From Actinomycetes bacterium (lineage in GTDB: Bacteria; Actinomycetota; Acidimicrobiia; Spongiisociales; UBA5794): 6,758 bases of DNA. The notes beneath the pieces were generated by a model. That model ran no database searches. It worked only from the letters and a program-made list of their open reading frames with translations, and was not told the DNA's origin. The stretch is taken from positions 1 through 6,758 of the forward strand of contig JAMBLH010000049.1 of NCBI GenBank assembly GCA_023336875.1. The letters are read 5' to 3'. The position numbers were made by a program, and so were the translations under genes. Positions 5,756 to 6,758 of this stretch are shown here, piece by piece (position 1 is the first letter of the stretch; the number at the start of each line of letters is the position of its first letter).

Positions 5756-6304
5756 ATGGTGTGGATAATCGTGATCGTCGTTGTGTTGGTCATCGGGTTC
5801 CTTGTCGTTCGGGCATACAACAAGCTCGTCCAACAAAGGAATCGGGTCGACACCGCGTGGGGCCACGTTGATGTGCAGCTCCAACGCAGATCGGATCTGA
5901 TTCCAAATCTGGTTGCAACTGTCAAGGGCTACGCAAGCCACGAAAGCGAAACGTTCGAGCGGGTGACCCAGGCAAGGGGAGCAAGCAACTCGGCAAGCAC
6001 CCCAGCGGAGCAGGCACAGGCTGACAACTTCCTCACATCGGCTCTCCGCCAACTCTTTGCCGTCGCAGAGGACTATCCAGAGCTTCGCGCCTCAGAGAAC
6101 TTCCAGAATCTCCAGAATGAGCTTTCCGACACAGAGGACAAGATCGCAATCGCACGCCAGATTTACAACGACACGGTGCTCAGCTACAACAACACTGTGC
6201 AGAAGATCCCCACCAACATCGTTGCAGGCCTCACCGGCTTCGACGCTCGCGAGTTCTACGATGCCGGGCCTGGCGCAGAAGAGGCTCCAGAAGTCACCTT
6301 CTGA
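5756..6304 (+). CDS. lemA: LemA family membrane protein, 182 aa
   Basis: LemA proteins are widespread small proteins anchored by one N-terminal helix, with the rest forming a helical bundle. Their biochemical role is not established. Here a hydrophobic segment covers residues 2-18, rich in Val and Ile. It is followed by the family's hallmark stretch: YNKLVQQRNRVDTAW (21-35), then VQLQRRSDLIPNLVATVKGYA (40-60). Conserved later parts are DYPELRASENF (106-116), LSDTEDKIAIARQIYND (123-139) and the NIVAGLTGF-x4-EFY end (154-168). Length is typical. I chose the ATG at 5756 because the transmembrane helix then starts right away, as in the family, and a -10 box lies 6 nt upstream. In-frame TTG 5735 or GTG 5717 starts are possible. 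The next gene begins 2 nt after the stop and encodes a DUF2207 protein, a recurrent partner of lemA. Confidence 0.9.
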   Translation: MVWIIVIVVVLVIGFLVVRAYNKLVQQRNRVDTAWGHVDVQLQRRSDLIPNLVATVKGYASHESETFERVTQARGASNSASTPAEQAQADNFLTSALRQLFAVAEDYPELRASENFQNLQNELSDTEDKIAIARQIYNDTVLSYNNTVQKIPTNIVAGLTGFDAREFYDAGPGAEEAPEVTF

Positions 6305-6306
6305 CG

Positions 6307-6758
6307 ATGCGCAGACTTGCACTTCCGCTGCTTGGCATACTGCTTGTCGGTGTACTCGCCTCTCCAGCTGACGCCAAGTCATATTCAATCTTTTCTGCGG
6401 ATACTGAAATCGTCGTGAATGACGATGCTTCGCTTTCTGTCACAGAGAAGATCACGTACGACTTCTCCGGGTCCTTCTCCGGCGCGTATCGGGACATCCC
6501 ACTTCGCCAGGGCGAATCGATCTCGAATGTGAGCGTCAGCGACGCGGGCGGTGCGTACGAGCTTGGCGGATGTGTCGACTTGGGGTGCAACTCCCCCCAG
6601 GGGACGTATGGGATTACATCGATCCCTGGACACGCCCGAATCGTTTGGCACTATCAGGCGGCCGACCAACATCACGAGTTCACGGTCACCTACACGATGA
6701 CAGGAGTCGCGACAGCCTACGACGATGTCATCGACGTGAACATCCAGGTCTGGGGCGA
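6307..6758 (+). CDS. DUF2207-type predicted membrane protein, N-terminal 150 residues, cut by window edge
   Basis: The open frame starts at ATG 6307, 2 nt after the lemA stop, and runs off the end without a stop. Residues 1-23 are a classic signal peptide: Arg-Arg at 2-3, a Leu/Val-rich core, and ADA at 21-23 before the likely cleavage site. What follows is the extracytoplasmic beta-rich DUF2207 N-terminal domain: SADTEIVVNDDASLSVTEK (29-47), then ITYDFSGSFSGAYRDIPL (48-65). Two cysteines six residues apart (GGCVDLGC) could form a disulfide outside the cell. Family members continue with transmembrane helices and often a Gly-rich tail; those parts are not in view. Translational coupling to lemA is likely, since no clear Shine-Dalgarno sequence precedes it. 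Function of the family is unknown; the lemA-DUF2207 pairing points to the cell envelope. Confidence 0.82.
   Translation, partial: MRRLALPLLGILLVGVLASPADAKSYSIFSADTEIVVNDDASLSVTEKITYDFSGSFSGAYRDIPLRQGESISNVSVSDAGGAYELGGCVDLGCNSPQGTYGITSIPGHARIVWHYQAADQHHEFTVTYTMTGVATAYDDVIDVNIQVWG

Noticed and set aside
5615..6052. N-terminal extension of the malic enzyme frame by 146 codons on the - strand
   Set aside because: It overlaps lemA in antisense, shows no family similarity, and the true start at 5614 has AGGAG at 6 nt and gives the normal malic enzyme N-terminus.

Overview
This window is ordinary chromosomal metabolic sequence. It holds six genes: five complete and one cut by the right edge. The DNA is moderately GC-rich. 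Several genes lack a Shine-Dalgarno sequence and instead carry a TANNNT -10 box 6-7 nt before the start codon, a layout typical of leaderless transcription in Actinobacteria and Deinococcus-Thermus. Together with the gene content (actinobacterial-looking acyltransferase, LCAD-type acyl-CoA dehydrogenase, LemA/DUF2207 pair), this suggests an actinobacterium, perhaps an uncultured Acidimicrobiia-like lineage. That placement is inference and is not proven by the sequence. No phage, IS element, CRISPR, tRNA or rRNA is visible.

Layout on the + strand: a PlsC-type lysophospholipid acyltransferase (51-950), then tryptophanase (974-2353), closed by a perfect 12-bp hairpin (2374-2400). After a 216-bp intergenic region comes an acyl-CoA dehydrogenase of the long-chain/isovaleryl catalytic type (2617-3762). 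Its promoter carries two perfect 14-bp palindromes. On the - strand, a large malic enzyme (3896-5614) converges on the dehydrogenase. The 133 bp between their stop codons is filled largely with tandem 9-mer and 7-mer repeats whose arms form a long hairpin. The malic enzyme start region (about 5615-5755) has a good Shine-Dalgarno sequence, a candidate promoter and a perfect 20-bp interrupted palindrome. Divergent from it on the + strand are a LemA-family membrane protein (5756-6304) and, 2 nt later, the N-terminal half of a secreted or membrane DUF2207 protein (6307 to the window edge).

Functionally the genes suggest use of amino acids and fatty acids. Tryptophanase would release pyruvate, ammonia and indole. 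The dehydrogenase starts an acyl-CoA beta-oxidation cycle. Malic enzyme turns C4 acids into pyruvate plus reduced nicotinamide cofactor. The acyltransferase acts in lipid assembly. LemA/DUF2207 is a widespread envelope-associated pair of unknown function. I found no evidence of a new multi-gene system. The parts most worth a second look are non-coding: the repeat hairpin between the convergent genes, the palindromes in two promoters, and the recurrent leaderless architecture.
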